Positions 1 through 9,639 of a stretch of 64,000 nt of DNA are shown here, in pieces. Every line of letters starts with the position of its first letter. Position 1 is the stretch's first letter. The translations under genes were made by a program, and so were the position numbers. The notes beneath the pieces are model-generated. The model was not told the DNA's origin. It saw only the letters and a program-made list of their open reading frames with translations, and made no database searches. Origin of the DNA: Stomorhina lunata (taxonomy: Eukaryota; Arthropoda; Insecta; Diptera; Rhiniidae); contig OW121742.1 of the NCBI GenBank assembly GCA_933228675.1, forward strand, positions 20,341,112 through 20,405,111. The letters run 5' to 3'.

Positions 1-1615
1 CTAAAAAAATAAGAAATTTTCGAAAAATTTCCTATAAAAATATGACATTTTTGAAAAATTCCCTATAAAAATAGGAATTTTTTGAAAAATTTCCCTTAAA
101 AATAGGAAATTTTTGAAAAATTTCCTACAAAAATATGAAATTTTTGAAAAATTCCCTATAAAAATACGAAATTTTTGAAAAATTCCCTATCTAAATAGGA
201 AATTTTTGAAAAATTGCCTATAAAAATAGGAAATTTTTGAAAAATTTCGTATAAATATAGGAAAGTTTTGAAAATTTTCCTATTAAATAGGAAATATTTG
301 AAAAATTTCCTATAAAAATAGGAAATTTTTAAAAAATTTCCTTTAAAAATAGGAAATCTTATTGGAAAATTCTCTATAAAAATAGGAATTTTTGAAAAAT
401 TTTCTATTTTTATTTCCTATAAAAATAGGAAATTTTCGAAAAATATCCTATAAAAATAGGAAATTTTTGAAAAATTTCCTATAAAAATAGGAAATTTTTG
501 AAAAATTTCCTATAAAAATAGGAAATTTTTGAAAAATTTCCTATAAAAATAGGAAATTTTTGAAAAATTTCCTATAAAAATAGGAAATTTTTGAAAAATT
601 TCCTATAAAAATAGGAAATTTTTGAAAAATTTCCTATAAAAATAGGAAATTTTTGAAAAATTTCCTATAAAAATAGGAAATTTTTGAAAAATTTCCTATA
701 AAAATAGTAAATTTTTGAAAAATTTCCTATAAAAATAGGAAATTTTTGAAAAATTTCCTATAAAAATAGGAAATTTTTGAAAAATTTCCTATAAAAATAG
801 GAAATTTTTGAAAAATTTCCTATAAAAATAGGAAATTTTTGAAAAATTTCCTATAAAGATAGGAAATTTTTGAAAAATTTCCTATAAAAATAGGAAATTT
901 TTGAAAAATTTCCTATAAAAATAGGAAATTTTTGAAAAATTTCCTATAAAAATAGGAAATTTTTGAAAAATTTCCTATAAAAATAGGAAATTTTTGAAAA
1001 ATTTCCTATAAAAATAGGAAATTTTTGAAAAATTTCCTATAAAAATAGGAAATTTTTGAAAAATTTCCTAAAAAAATACGAAATTTTTGAAAAATTTCTT
1101 ATAAAAATAGGAATTTTTTGAAAAATAGGACATTTTGAAAAAAATTTCTATAAAAATATAATTTTTTTTTTTGAAATATTTCCTATAAAAATAGGAAATT
1201 TTTTTTTTGAAAAATTTCCTATAAAAATAGGAATTTTTTTTTTTTGAAAAATTTCCTATAAAAATAGGAAATTTTTTTTTTTGAAAAATTTCCTATAAAA
1301 ATAGGAAATTTTTTTTTGAAAAATTTCCTATAAAAATAGGAATTTTTTTTTTTAAAAATTTCCTATAAAAGTGAGAAATTTTTTCTTTGAGAAATTTTTT
1401 CTTTGAAAAATTTCCTATAAAAATAGGAATTTTTTTTTAATTTTTGAAAAATTTCCTATAAAAATAGAAAATTTTTGAAAAATTTCCTATAAAAATAGGA
1501 AATTTTCTATAAAAATAGAAATATATAAAAATAGGAAATCTTATTGGAAAATTCCCTATGAAAATAGGAATTTTTGAAAAATTTCCTATAAAAATAGGAA
1601 TTTTTTAAAAATGTT
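1..1615 (+). repeat. Family A minisatellite array, plus orientation, about 52 units of 31 bp
   Basis: Tandem 31-bp units made of two dyads: GAAATTTTTGAAAAATTTC (symmetric about a central G) and CCTATAAAAATAGG (arms CCTAT/ATAGG around an A-rich centre). From 430 to 1070 the units are nearly identical. The left edge (1-430) and the right part (1070-1615) are degraded. Between 1140 and 1445 many units have the T5 tract lengthened to T9-T13. The central G and the A-run spacer define the plus orientation; minus arrays show a central C and a T-run. No coding potential is supported. Confidence 0.96.
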
Positions 1616-2208
1616 TTGAAATTTATTCCAATCTTAGTAAATGCAATTTAAGCTCCCTGATCCCACCATTTCCTCCCCTTATTCCTTCAAACATTTTCTT
1701 ACATTGAAAAGCATTTAACAGCCTGTCAGTCACAAAAAAGCAGCGTATTGTGGAATTATATAAAAAAAAAAACTAGAACAAATGAAATTTTTATATAAAA
1801 AAAAAAATCAACCCAGTTCTCAAATTGGCAAATGATTGGCGGCTGCCTTTAGGTGTTTACAACTGGAAAAAAAATAATTTTATACATTCACATTCAATTA
1901 TCGTGTTTGTTTTACAAATAGTTTATAATTTAAAATTTATGTGAAATACTGAACAATATAACCCCTTTACCTCATTTTTGGAAAAACTTTTTTAATTTTC
2001 AGTTCCAAAAAATAGCAGCCGAAAATATTGAAATGTGAACATGTGCATCTGTAGGTGTAAAGTGTAATTCATTATATTTTAATAAATTACATCTTTTTTG
2101 TTGCTATAATTTATATACATATTGTAATTTATATAACACTGAGAATAAAAATCTATTGTTTGCTCCAAAATAAAATAATAATTATAAGTTTTTTCTGTTT
2201 CATTTCAG

Positions 2209-2227
2209 CGCAAAATATTTACACAAC
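2209..2227 (+). other. Candidate 19-nt microexon
   Basis: The 19 nt at 2209-2227 are preceded by a T-rich tract ending TTTCATTTCAG and followed immediately by the consensus donor GTAAGT. These are the splice signals expected of a very short internal exon on the plus strand. Joined to the second candidate at 2367-2407, one reading frame (starting at the second base) stays open, while another meets TAG. No protein family is recognised. The AT-rich background makes chance acceptors common, so this is an inference from splice motifs only. Confidence 0.25.
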
Positions 2228-2366
2228 GTAAGTAAATAAAACAAAAAAAAAAAAAAAATTTAAATTAAACTACATTAAATATTAAAACATAAATTTCAAC
2301 ACAATTATCTTTGACATTTTGTTTTTACTTCTGTTACATTGTTGTTATATGTTTTTTGTTTCGCAG

Positions 2367-2407
2367 ACATGTTCATGCATGTTCATTGCATGTAGTATTA
2401 GGCTTGT
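2367..2407 (+). other. Candidate 41-nt microexon
   Basis: The 41 nt at 2367-2407 follow a T-rich tract ending TTTGTTTCGCAG and precede the donor GTAAGT at 2408-2413. The segment contains the near-direct repeats TGTTCATGCA and TGTTCATTGCA. It lies 139 bp downstream of the other candidate microexon, on the same strand. One frame is open through both. It could equally be coincidence in intronic DNA. Confidence 0.22.
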
Positions 2408-2529
2408 GTAAGTGAATGACAATAATTTTAAAATTTAAATAGCCGGAGACCATAACAATTTAATGGGAAATACATTTTAATAAGGGAATGAAATATCTAC
2501 AATTTTCTTAAGGGAGACTGTAAGAAATG

Positions 2530-2667
2530 TTTAATTTTTTTTTTTTTAATTTCTTATTTTTATAAAAAATTTCTTATTTCTATAGGAAATTTTTCAAAAA
2601 TTTATTATTTTTATAGGAAATTTTTTAAAAATTTCTTATTTTTATAAGAAATTTTTCAAAAATTAAT
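2530..2667 (-). repeat. Short family A array, minus orientation, left of retrotransposon fragment
   Basis: About four diverged 31-bp units of the type AAATTTCTTATTTTTATAGG with central C, which is the reverse complement of the plus arrays. It abuts the reverse-transcriptase fragment directly at about 2668, and the same orientation resumes at about 3421 on the far side. The fragment is therefore embedded in one array. Confidence 0.9.
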
Positions 2668-3420
2668 AAGGGATGGAATGAACTTCCTACTATTTGGATA
2701 AAGATATTTTCTCCTGCCCTTGATAATAATGGCAGTCGATTTTTGAATATTTAGGCGTAACTTCCACTTATTAAAGAATTCCGCCAATTTCGAAAGATAT
2801 GTATTAATTTTTGAATTAATGTTTCTTGCCCGTGGACCTGAAGAAGCAATAAGTATATCGTCTGCATAAGATAAGAGAAGATCACCCTCTGATGGCTTTG
2901 GAATATCATGGACCAAAATATTGTACAAAACAGGACCGAGAAGAGAACCCTGAGGAACTCCAGCAGATACCAATTTTTCATCAGAGCGACAGTCACCCAC
3001 CCTCACACTGAACTTTCTTTCGCTCAAAAAGTTTGACACAAACCTGCAAAGATGTCTATCAAATCCAAGATTTATCATCTTGTATATGATTCCATTTTGC
3101 CAGGCTGTGTCAAAAGCTTTGGCAAAGTCTAAGCTCACTGCTATAGTAGGGTATCTCTTATTGAGACCCCTAGCTACATAATCAGCAAAGACTGTCAGTG
3201 CATGTGAGGTTGAGTGACCACGCTTGAATCCAAATTGAGATTCAGCAAGAACATTCCCCTCATCGATCCTGTCATTAATTTGATTAAGAATAAAAAATTC
3301 CAAAAGTTTCCCAAAGGAAGATAAAAGTGAAATTGGCCTGTAATTGCTAAATAACTTGGGGTCAGTTTTTGGCTTTGGAATTGGTACAATGATGGCTTTT
3401 TTCCAATTACGTGGAAAGTA
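2668..3420 (-). pseudogene. Internal fragment of a non-LTR retrotransposon reverse transcriptase (copy 1)
   Basis: An open minus-strand frame of about 251 codons runs from 3420 to 2668, then crosses into array sequence and stops at 2656-2658. It encodes the fingers and palm of a non-LTR reverse transcriptase. Visible motifs are YRPISLL (about residues 27-33), QFGFKRGHST (62-71), motif A SLDFAKAFD with its first catalytic Asp near residue 98, VPQGSLLGPVLYN (155-167) and motif C YADD (185-188). Both catalytic Asp motifs are intact. There is no endonuclease, thumb end, 3' UTR or tail, so this is an internal piece and not a normal 5'-truncated insertion. It matches 8571-9005 over 435 bp without gaps, with about 12 substitutions by eye. 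TAATAAG occurs at both boundaries (2664-2670 and 3419-3425), either as a target duplication or as microhomology. Motifs and ending look jockey-group-like; the clade is not certain. An ATG-initiated start is not implied. Confidence 0.93.
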
Positions 3421-5185
3421 ATAAGAAAATTTTCAAAAATTTCCCATTTTTATAAGAAAGATTTTATATTTTTATAGGAAAATTTTTAAAAAATTTCTTA
3501 TTTTTATAGTAAAATTTTCAAAAATTTCTTATTTTAATAGGAAATTTTTCAAACAATATTTATGTTTAAAAGCTATTTTTAAAAAATTTCTTTTTTTATA
3601 GGAAATTTTTAAAAATTCTTAATTTTATAAGAAAATTTTCAAAAATTTCTTATTTTTATAGGAAATTTTTCCAAAAATTTCTATTTTTTTTTAGGAACAT
3701 TTTTTAAAAATTTCTTATTTTTATGGGAAATTTTTTAAAAATTTCTAATTTTTAAAGGAAATTTTTCAAAAATTTCTTATTTTTATAGGAATTTAAAAAA
3801 AAATTATTTTTTCAAAGGAATTTTAAAAAAATTTTTAGTTTATAGAAAATTTTTTATTTTTATAGGAAATTTAAAAAAAATTCTTATTTTTATAGGAAAT
3901 TTTTCAAAAGTTTCTTATTTCCATAGTAAAATTTTCAAAAATTTCTTATTTTTTTTTTAGGAAAATTTTCGGAAATTTTTAAAAAGTTTCGAATTTTTAT
4001 GGGAAATTTTTTATAAATTTCTTATTTTTATAGAAAATTTTTCAAAAATTTCTTGTTTTTGTACGAAATTTTCAAAAATTTCTTATTTTTATAGGAAATT
4101 TTTCTAAATTTTTTTTGAATTTTCAAAAATTTCTTTTTTAATAGAATATTTTTCAAAAATTTCTTATTTTTATAGGAAATATTTTAAAAATTTCTTATTT
4201 TTATAAGAAATTTTTCAAACATTTTTTATTTTTATAGGAAATTTAAATTTTTTTTTTTTTATAAGAAAGTTTTCAAAAATATCTTATTTTTATAGGAAAT
4301 TTTTCAAAAATTTCTTATTTTTATAGGAAATTTTTAAAAAATTTCTTATTTTTGTAGGAAAATTTTCAAAAATTTCTTATTTTTATAGGAAATTTTTCAA
4401 AAATTTCTTATTTTTATAGGAAATTTTTCAAAAATTTCCTATTTTTATAAGAAATTTTTCAAAAATTTTTTATTTTTATAGAAATTTTTTCAAAAATTTC
4501 TTATTTTTATAGGAAATTTTTCAAAAATGTCTCATTTTTATAGGAAATTTTTAAAAAATATCTCATTTTTATAGGAAATTTTTCAAAAATTTCTTATGTT
4601 TATAGGAAATTTTTCAAAAATTTCTTAATTTTATAGGAAATTTTTCAAAACTTTCTTTTTTATAAGAAAATTTTTCAAAACTTTCATATTTTTGTGGGAA
4701 AAGTTTGAAAAATTTCTTATTTTTGTAGAAAATTTTTTCAAAAATTTCTTATATTAATAGGAAATTTTTAACAAATTTTTTATTTTTATAGAAAATTTTT
4801 TAAAATTTATTTATTTATATATTAAATTTTTCAACCACTTCTTATTTTTATAGAAAATTTTTCAAAAATTTTTTATTTTTATAGAAAATTTTGAAAAATT
4901 CTTATTTTTATAGGAAAGTTTTCAAAAATTTCTTATTTTTATAGGAAATTTTTTTAAAATTTCGTATTTTAATAGGAAATTTTTTAAAAATTTCGTATTT
5001 TAATAGGAAATTTTTTAAAATCCTTTTATATTTATAAGAAATTTTTCAAAAATTTTTTAGTATTAAGAAAATTTTTAAAAAATTTCTTATTTTTATAAGA
5101 AAATTTTTAAAAAATTTCTTATTTTTGTAGATTTTTTTTAATTTCTTATTTTTATAGGAAATTTTTCAAAAAATTTTTGTAAAAC
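3421..5185 (-). repeat. Family A minisatellite array, minus orientation, about 57 units
   Basis: Diverged 31-bp units of the form GGAAATTTTTCAAAAATTTC plus TTATTTTTATA. Substitutions and small indels are frequent, so this array is older or less homogenised than those at 430-1070 or 48.3-51.8 kb. The best conserved stretch is about 4290-4660. No coding content. Confidence 0.94.
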
Positions 5186-5265
5186 AAAGTTTTTTCTATA
5201 GAAAAATTTTCGTTATCTAATTTTTTTTCTTTCGAAAATTTTCGTTTAAAAAAAAATTTTCTGTA
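5186..5265. repeat. Two or three B/C-like units capping the A array
   Basis: Immediately after the last family A unit comes TTTTTTCTATAGAAAAATTT followed by TCGTTATC, then further TTTCGAAAATTTTCGTTTAA-type sequence. CTATAGAAAA joined to TTTTCGTTA is the family B pattern otherwise found at 18.4-20.7 kb and 29.4-31.4 kb. A different minisatellite family thus sits at the edge of this array. Confidence 0.6.
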
Positions 5266-6535
5266 CTTAATTGTTTGTTTAATAATTGTTTTTTAATGGA
5301 AAGGTCGTATTTGCTTACAATATCCATGATTTTGATCATTAAGTATTTGAAACGTTTTTGTTATCGACTTCTTTTGCAACATAATTAAAGTATCTAACTT
5401 TTGATTTAGTAACTATTTATGTTGTTAATGTTCTTTTTTTTTGTTTTTATAAATTACATAATACTACATGTATCTTACATTAATAAGATTTCCACATTCT
5501 GTTAAATATCTTATAAAATATGTGCAAATAAATAATGTCGGTCTGTCTGTCGGTATGTCTGTCCCTGTAATATTGGCTAAATTCCTAAATGATGTCTGTG
5601 GTTGTTTCTTGTTGTTGGTTTGCTTAAACTATGAAAATATTTAACAAGAATTTTTGTAGTTGCTTAATGTATTAAATAAGACAAATGTTAGTTAATTTAG
5701 TAAAATTACTAGACCCTTTTAATGGAAACACATACACACACACTCTCACTTTTATATGGTAAAATGGTGAAAAACATGCATGTTTCTGTTAATGATAAAT
5801 AAAGGATACAAGTATTTGTATGTCTGTTTTATTTCCTATACTCGAAACGGAAAGAGTAAGGGAAAACAGGAAATGTTGAGTTACAAAGGGTTGATTTGTT
5901 GCTAAAGATAATGTGAGAATGTAAAAGACAAAACTTTGTAAAATACATTAATTCCGGAAGTGGACCAGTAATGAAAATTGGGAAATTTATTAGACTATGC
6001 CTCAATTCGAATTCAATTATAGATTGTTGACTTGTTTTTAAAATAAAACCTTATTCAATTGTCTCGTATATAATTTTGTCCTATCTTAAAGTTTTAGTTA
6101 TTAATCTTATAAATTTTGTTTTACAACTCCTTTATTACATAGATAGACATTTTTCCCATCATTAATATTTATTAAAACTTACAATATAATGTTACAATTT
6201 TAAATTATTCTCAAATGTATAAAATGATCATAATGATAAATTTGTTGCTATAACACAAAATTTAAAGTATCTTTTTAAATCATCAGATAAATATAATTCT
6301 GAAAGGAATAGGAAGGATTTCCTAAGTTATAGACTTAAACTCAGTTTATAAAAACTTTAACATACCTTTAAAGGCCTCTAGGATAAGTTATAATTTTACA
6401 ACTGAAAAGAAAGAGAAGGATATAAAATTTAAAATATTATAAATATTTATGATTAATTATAGTAAATGGGATAATTTATTAAATATGCCTTAAATTGGGG
6501 AAAAAAATTAAAAATTAATTATTATTTGATATATT
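5266..6535. other. Non-array spacer with GTCTGTCTGTC-type and CA microsatellites
   Basis: AT-rich DNA with GTCTGTCTGTCGG at about 5541 and ACACACACAC at about 5733. The segment beginning about 6448 is repeated at 6742 (see the direct repeat entries). No open frame of note and no recognised gene. Confidence 0.7.
6448..6518 (+). repeat. Copy 1 of a 70-bp direct repeat
   Basis: Begins TATGATTAATTATAGTAAAT and includes TAATTTATTAAATATGCCTT. The same sequence, with a few substitutions, recurs 294 bp downstream at 6742-6812. A short stretch of family A array lies between the copies, so spacer plus array were duplicated together. Confidence 0.75.
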
Positions 6536-6741
6536 TTTTTTTCTATTTTATAGGAAATTTTTAAAAATATTTAAATTTTTATAAGAAAATTTTAAAACAA
6601 TTTTCTTTTTTATGAAACTTTTCAAAAATTTAATATTTTGATAGGAAATATTTCAAAAATTTTCTATTTTTATAGGAGATTTTTCAAAAATTATCTTTTG
6701 TTATGGGAAATTTTTTTAATAATTTTATAGGAAATTTTTTT

Positions 6742-6812
6742 TATGATTAATTATAATAAATGAAATAATTTATTAAATATACCTTAAATTGAGATAAAAG
6801 TAAAAAATTTAA
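6742..6812 (+). repeat. Copy 2 of the 70-bp direct repeat
   Basis: Matches 6448-6518 with scattered substitutions, for example GGGATAATTT becoming GAAATAATTT and ATGCCTT becoming ATACCTT. It is embedded inside the A(-) array. Confidence 0.75.
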
Positions 6813-7474
6813 GGATTATCTTATATGGGAAATTTTTTAAGGATTTTTTTTTTAAAGGAAATTTTTCAAAAATTTTATATTTTTAAAGGAAATTTTTTTT
6901 TCTATTTTTATAGGAAATTTTTTAAAAAATTTCTTTTTTTATAGGAAATGTTTCAAAATTTTTTTATTTTTATAGGAAATTTTTCAAAAATTTCTTAATT
7001 TTATAGAAAATTTTTCAAAAATTTCTTAGGAAATATTTCAAGTATTTCCTACTTTTATAAGAAATTTTTCAAAAATTTTCTATTTTAATAGGAAATTTTT
7101 CAAAAATTTTCTATTTTTATAGGAAATTAAAAAAAAAAAAATTCAAAAATTTTATATTTATATATATATTTATATATACAGGAAATTTTTCAAAATATTT
7201 CTATTTTTCAAAAAAAATTTTTTTTTTTTTCAAAAAATTTATATTTTTAAAGGAAATTTTTAAAAAATTTTCTATTTTTATAAGAAATTTTTCAAAAATT
7301 TTCTGTTTTATAGGAAATTTTTCAAAAATTTCCTCTTTATAGGAATTTTTGAAAAATTTTCTATTTTTATAGGAAATTTTTGAAAAATGTTCTATTTTTA
7401 TAGGAAAATTTTCAAAAATTTCTTGTTTTTAAAGAAAAAATTTAAAAAGTTTCTTATTTTTATAGAAAATTTTT

Positions 7475-7492
7475 CAAGTTCAAGTTCAAGTT
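7475..7492 (-). mobile_element. Isolated (AACTTG)3 tail-like remnant of a non-LTR element
   Basis: (CAAGTT)3 on the plus strand, followed by TTTTTATTTC. This mirrors the (TAAGTT)3 plus T-rich sequence that forms the 3' terminus of the retrotransposon copy starting at 7550. Read on the minus strand it is AAATAAAAAACTTGAACTTG-like. It may be the extreme 3' end of another, very strongly 5'-truncated insertion. Confidence 0.4.
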
Positions 7493-7538
7493 TTTTATTT
7501 CTTATTTTTATTGCAAATGTTTCAAAAATTTCTTTTTT

Positions 7539-7550
7539 TATAGGAAATTT
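7539..7550. repeat. Putative 12-bp target-site duplication, left copy
   Basis: TATAGGAAATTT lies directly next to the hexameric 3' tail of the retrotransposon and recurs at 9006-9017 directly after its truncated 5' end. The sequence is also part of the family A unit, so array periodicity contributes. The phase at both ends is nevertheless exact, as expected for insertion into a pre-existing unit. Confidence 0.6.
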
Positions 7551-9005
7551 AAGTTTAAGTTTAAGTTTTTTTATTTCCATAAATTTCTTTTTATACATGT
7601 TTTTCTAATACTATTTTAATACTAATTATATTTCCCTGCATACATTTGTATTTTTCTAGGACTAAGATAATTTTTAAAATATTAACATGGCACAATAACT
7701 AATTAAGTTACGTGTAATACAATTATGTTACAAAATTTATTTGAATATTATATTATTTAAAGTTCCCCAAAAATGGAAAAAAGGATACTATTAAATTTAT
7801 GATTATATCTATACTTATAATTACTTAAAAATAGCTTAAGACTAAATAAAAATATATACAATAGAGAAAGGATAGGAGGAAAAGTATTTACAAAAGGTGT
7901 AGAGGGGAGAATAAGTTACAAAAATACCCTATTGAGTAGTGTTGTATACTGTGTTTGTGATGTTTAATGTTCTGATCCTACGGTGATAGAACAACAAGTT
8001 TGCACCCTGATAAAGCAGATTAGCATCTCTTAGTGTTAGAAGGTCTATCGGAGACATATACCGTATTAGATGGATGGAATCAACATCAACAGAGCGGCCA
8101 AAACATTCCTGGACAAGACCATTCTCGAGAGAACGTGCCTTATCAAGAAATGCCAAGCCCGGTCTGATCATGTAACCATCGATACGATCAAAATTGATCC
8201 CCGCATAAACTGACCTGTTAGATGGTCTACGGTATATTCTATCAGGTCCTTGTTTGCGTTTTAAGGACAAACAAGCTACCAAGATTTTCCTCTCCCATAC
8301 CCTAAGCCTTTCCATCTGGGCAGAAGAGATTCTGAACCAAACTGGAAAGGCATAAGACATGAGGGGGCGGATAACCTGTCTGTAGAGTAGCAGACCCACT
8401 TTCCTATCCAAGCACCCTTGTCTACCAAGAATGCCTCGATAGATCGCAAAAGTGCGTTTTGTGCGCTGTAATACATAATCGATATGGCGGTAAAATTCAA
8501 AATTTTCGTGGAAGATAACGCCCAAATATTTTATCCTATCCGAAACAGTAATAAGCTCATTACCAACCATAAGGGATGGAATGAACTTCCTACTATTTGG
8601 ATAAAGATATTTTCTCCTGCCCTTAATAATAATGGCAGTCGATTTTTGAATATTTAGGCGTAACTTCCACTTATTAAAGAATTCCGCCAATTTCGAAAGA
8701 TATGTATTAACTTTTGAATTAATGTTTCTAGCCCGTGGACCTGAAGAAGCGATAAGTATATCATCCGCATAAGATAAAAGAAGATCACCCTCTGGTGGCT
8801 TTGGAATATCATGTACCAGAATATTGTATAAAACAGGACCGAGAAGAGAACCCTGAGGAACTCCAGCAGATACCAATTTTTCATCAGAGCGACAGTCACC
8901 CACCCTCACACTGAACTTTCTTTCGCTCAAAAAGTTTGACACAAAACTGCAAAGATGTCTATCAAATCCAAGATTTATCATCTTGTATATGATTCCATTT
9001 TGCCA
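7550..9005 (-). mobile_element. 5'-truncated non-LTR retrotransposon (copy 2) with 3' UTR and hexamer tail
   Basis: This minus-strand element of about 1.46 kb runs from a truncated 5' end at 9005 (inside the reverse-transcriptase palm) through the ORF stop at 7929-7931 and a 3' UTR of about 360 bp. It ends in an AATAAA-containing A-rich stretch and an (AACTTA)3 tail at 7550-7567. 5' truncation, a short tandem-repeat tail and flanking TATAGGAAATTT copies fit target-primed reverse transcription into an A(-) array unit. The minisatellite was therefore there before the element landed. Confidence 0.88.
7929..9005 (-). pseudogene. Reverse transcriptase C-terminal part of a jockey-group-like non-LTR element (copy 2)
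   Basis: Open from the break at 9005 (first codon Trp, 9003-9005) to a TAG at 7929-7931, about 358 codons with no internal stop or frameshift. It carries motif B-like VPQGSLLGPVLYN (about residues 49-61), the catalytic YADD of motif C (79-82), KWKLRLNIQKS and the thumb-region motif YLGVIF (about 160). A C-terminal region with WERKIL and a FDRID motif follows. The fingers, motif A and any upstream endonuclease are lost to 5' truncation, so it cannot be active. Intact reading and about 97% identity to copy 1 in the overlap indicate fairly recent copies. No RNase H domain was recognised. Assignment to the jockey/LOA side of the non-LTR tree rests on motif appearance only. Confidence 0.93.
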
Positions 9006-9610
9006 TATAGGAAATTTAAAAAAAATTTCTATTTTTATAGGAAATTTTTCAACATTTTTTTATTTATGTAGGACATTTTTTAAAAATTTCTTAATTTTAT
9101 AGAACATTTTTCAAAAAGTTCTCATTTTTATAAAAAATTTTTTATTTTTATAAGAAATTTTTTAAAAATTTCTTATTTTTTTTAGAAATTTTTCAAAAAC
9201 TTCTTATTTTTATAAGAAATTTTTCAAAAATGTCTTATTTTTTAAGATATTTTTAAAAATTTCTTATTTTTATAGAAACTTTTTCAAACATTTTCTAATT
9301 TTGTAGAAAAATTTTCAAAACTTTTCTATTTTTATAAGAATTTTTTCAAAAATTTTCTATTTTTATAGGAAATTTTTCAAAAATTTTAAATTTTTATAGA
9401 AAATTTTTCAAAAATTTTCTATTTTATAGGATATTTTTCAAAAATTGTCTACATTCATAAGACATTTTTCAAAAATTGTCTATTTATTGAAAATTTTTTA
9501 AAAATTTTCTTTTTTTTTGGGCAAATTTTTCAATTTTTTTTTATATTTATAGCAAATTTTTCAAAAATTTTTATTTTTACAGAAACTTTTTCAAAAACTT
9601 TGTATTTTAT
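9006..9610 (-). repeat. Family A array, minus orientation
   Basis: About 19 diverged 31-bp units continuing the array that was split by retrotransposon copy 2. It ends in a TATTTTATATTATC-like AT run just before the inverted-repeat element at 9640. Confidence 0.92.
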
Positions 9611-9639
9611 ATTTTATATTATCTATTATATTATATTTA

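Larger units (their letters stand above)
1616..2529. other. Non-array spacer, intron-like, with candidate microexons
   Basis: AT-rich single-copy-looking DNA between two family A arrays. It contains several poly(A) and poly(T) runs, and two short stretches that are each preceded by a pyrimidine-rich AG and followed by GTAAGT (listed separately). I see no long open frame and no recognisable protein. Confidence 0.7.
6536..7549 (-). repeat. Family A array, minus orientation, irregular
   Basis: Diverged minus-type 31-bp units interrupted by the second copy of the 70-bp direct repeat (6742-6812), a T-rich patch near 7210-7230 and a retrotransposon-tail-like hexamer repeat (7475-7492). A few units near 7345-7390 carry the central G of the plus type but keep the minus-type spacer, so the two dyads of a unit can be independently oriented. 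Confidence 0.9.
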
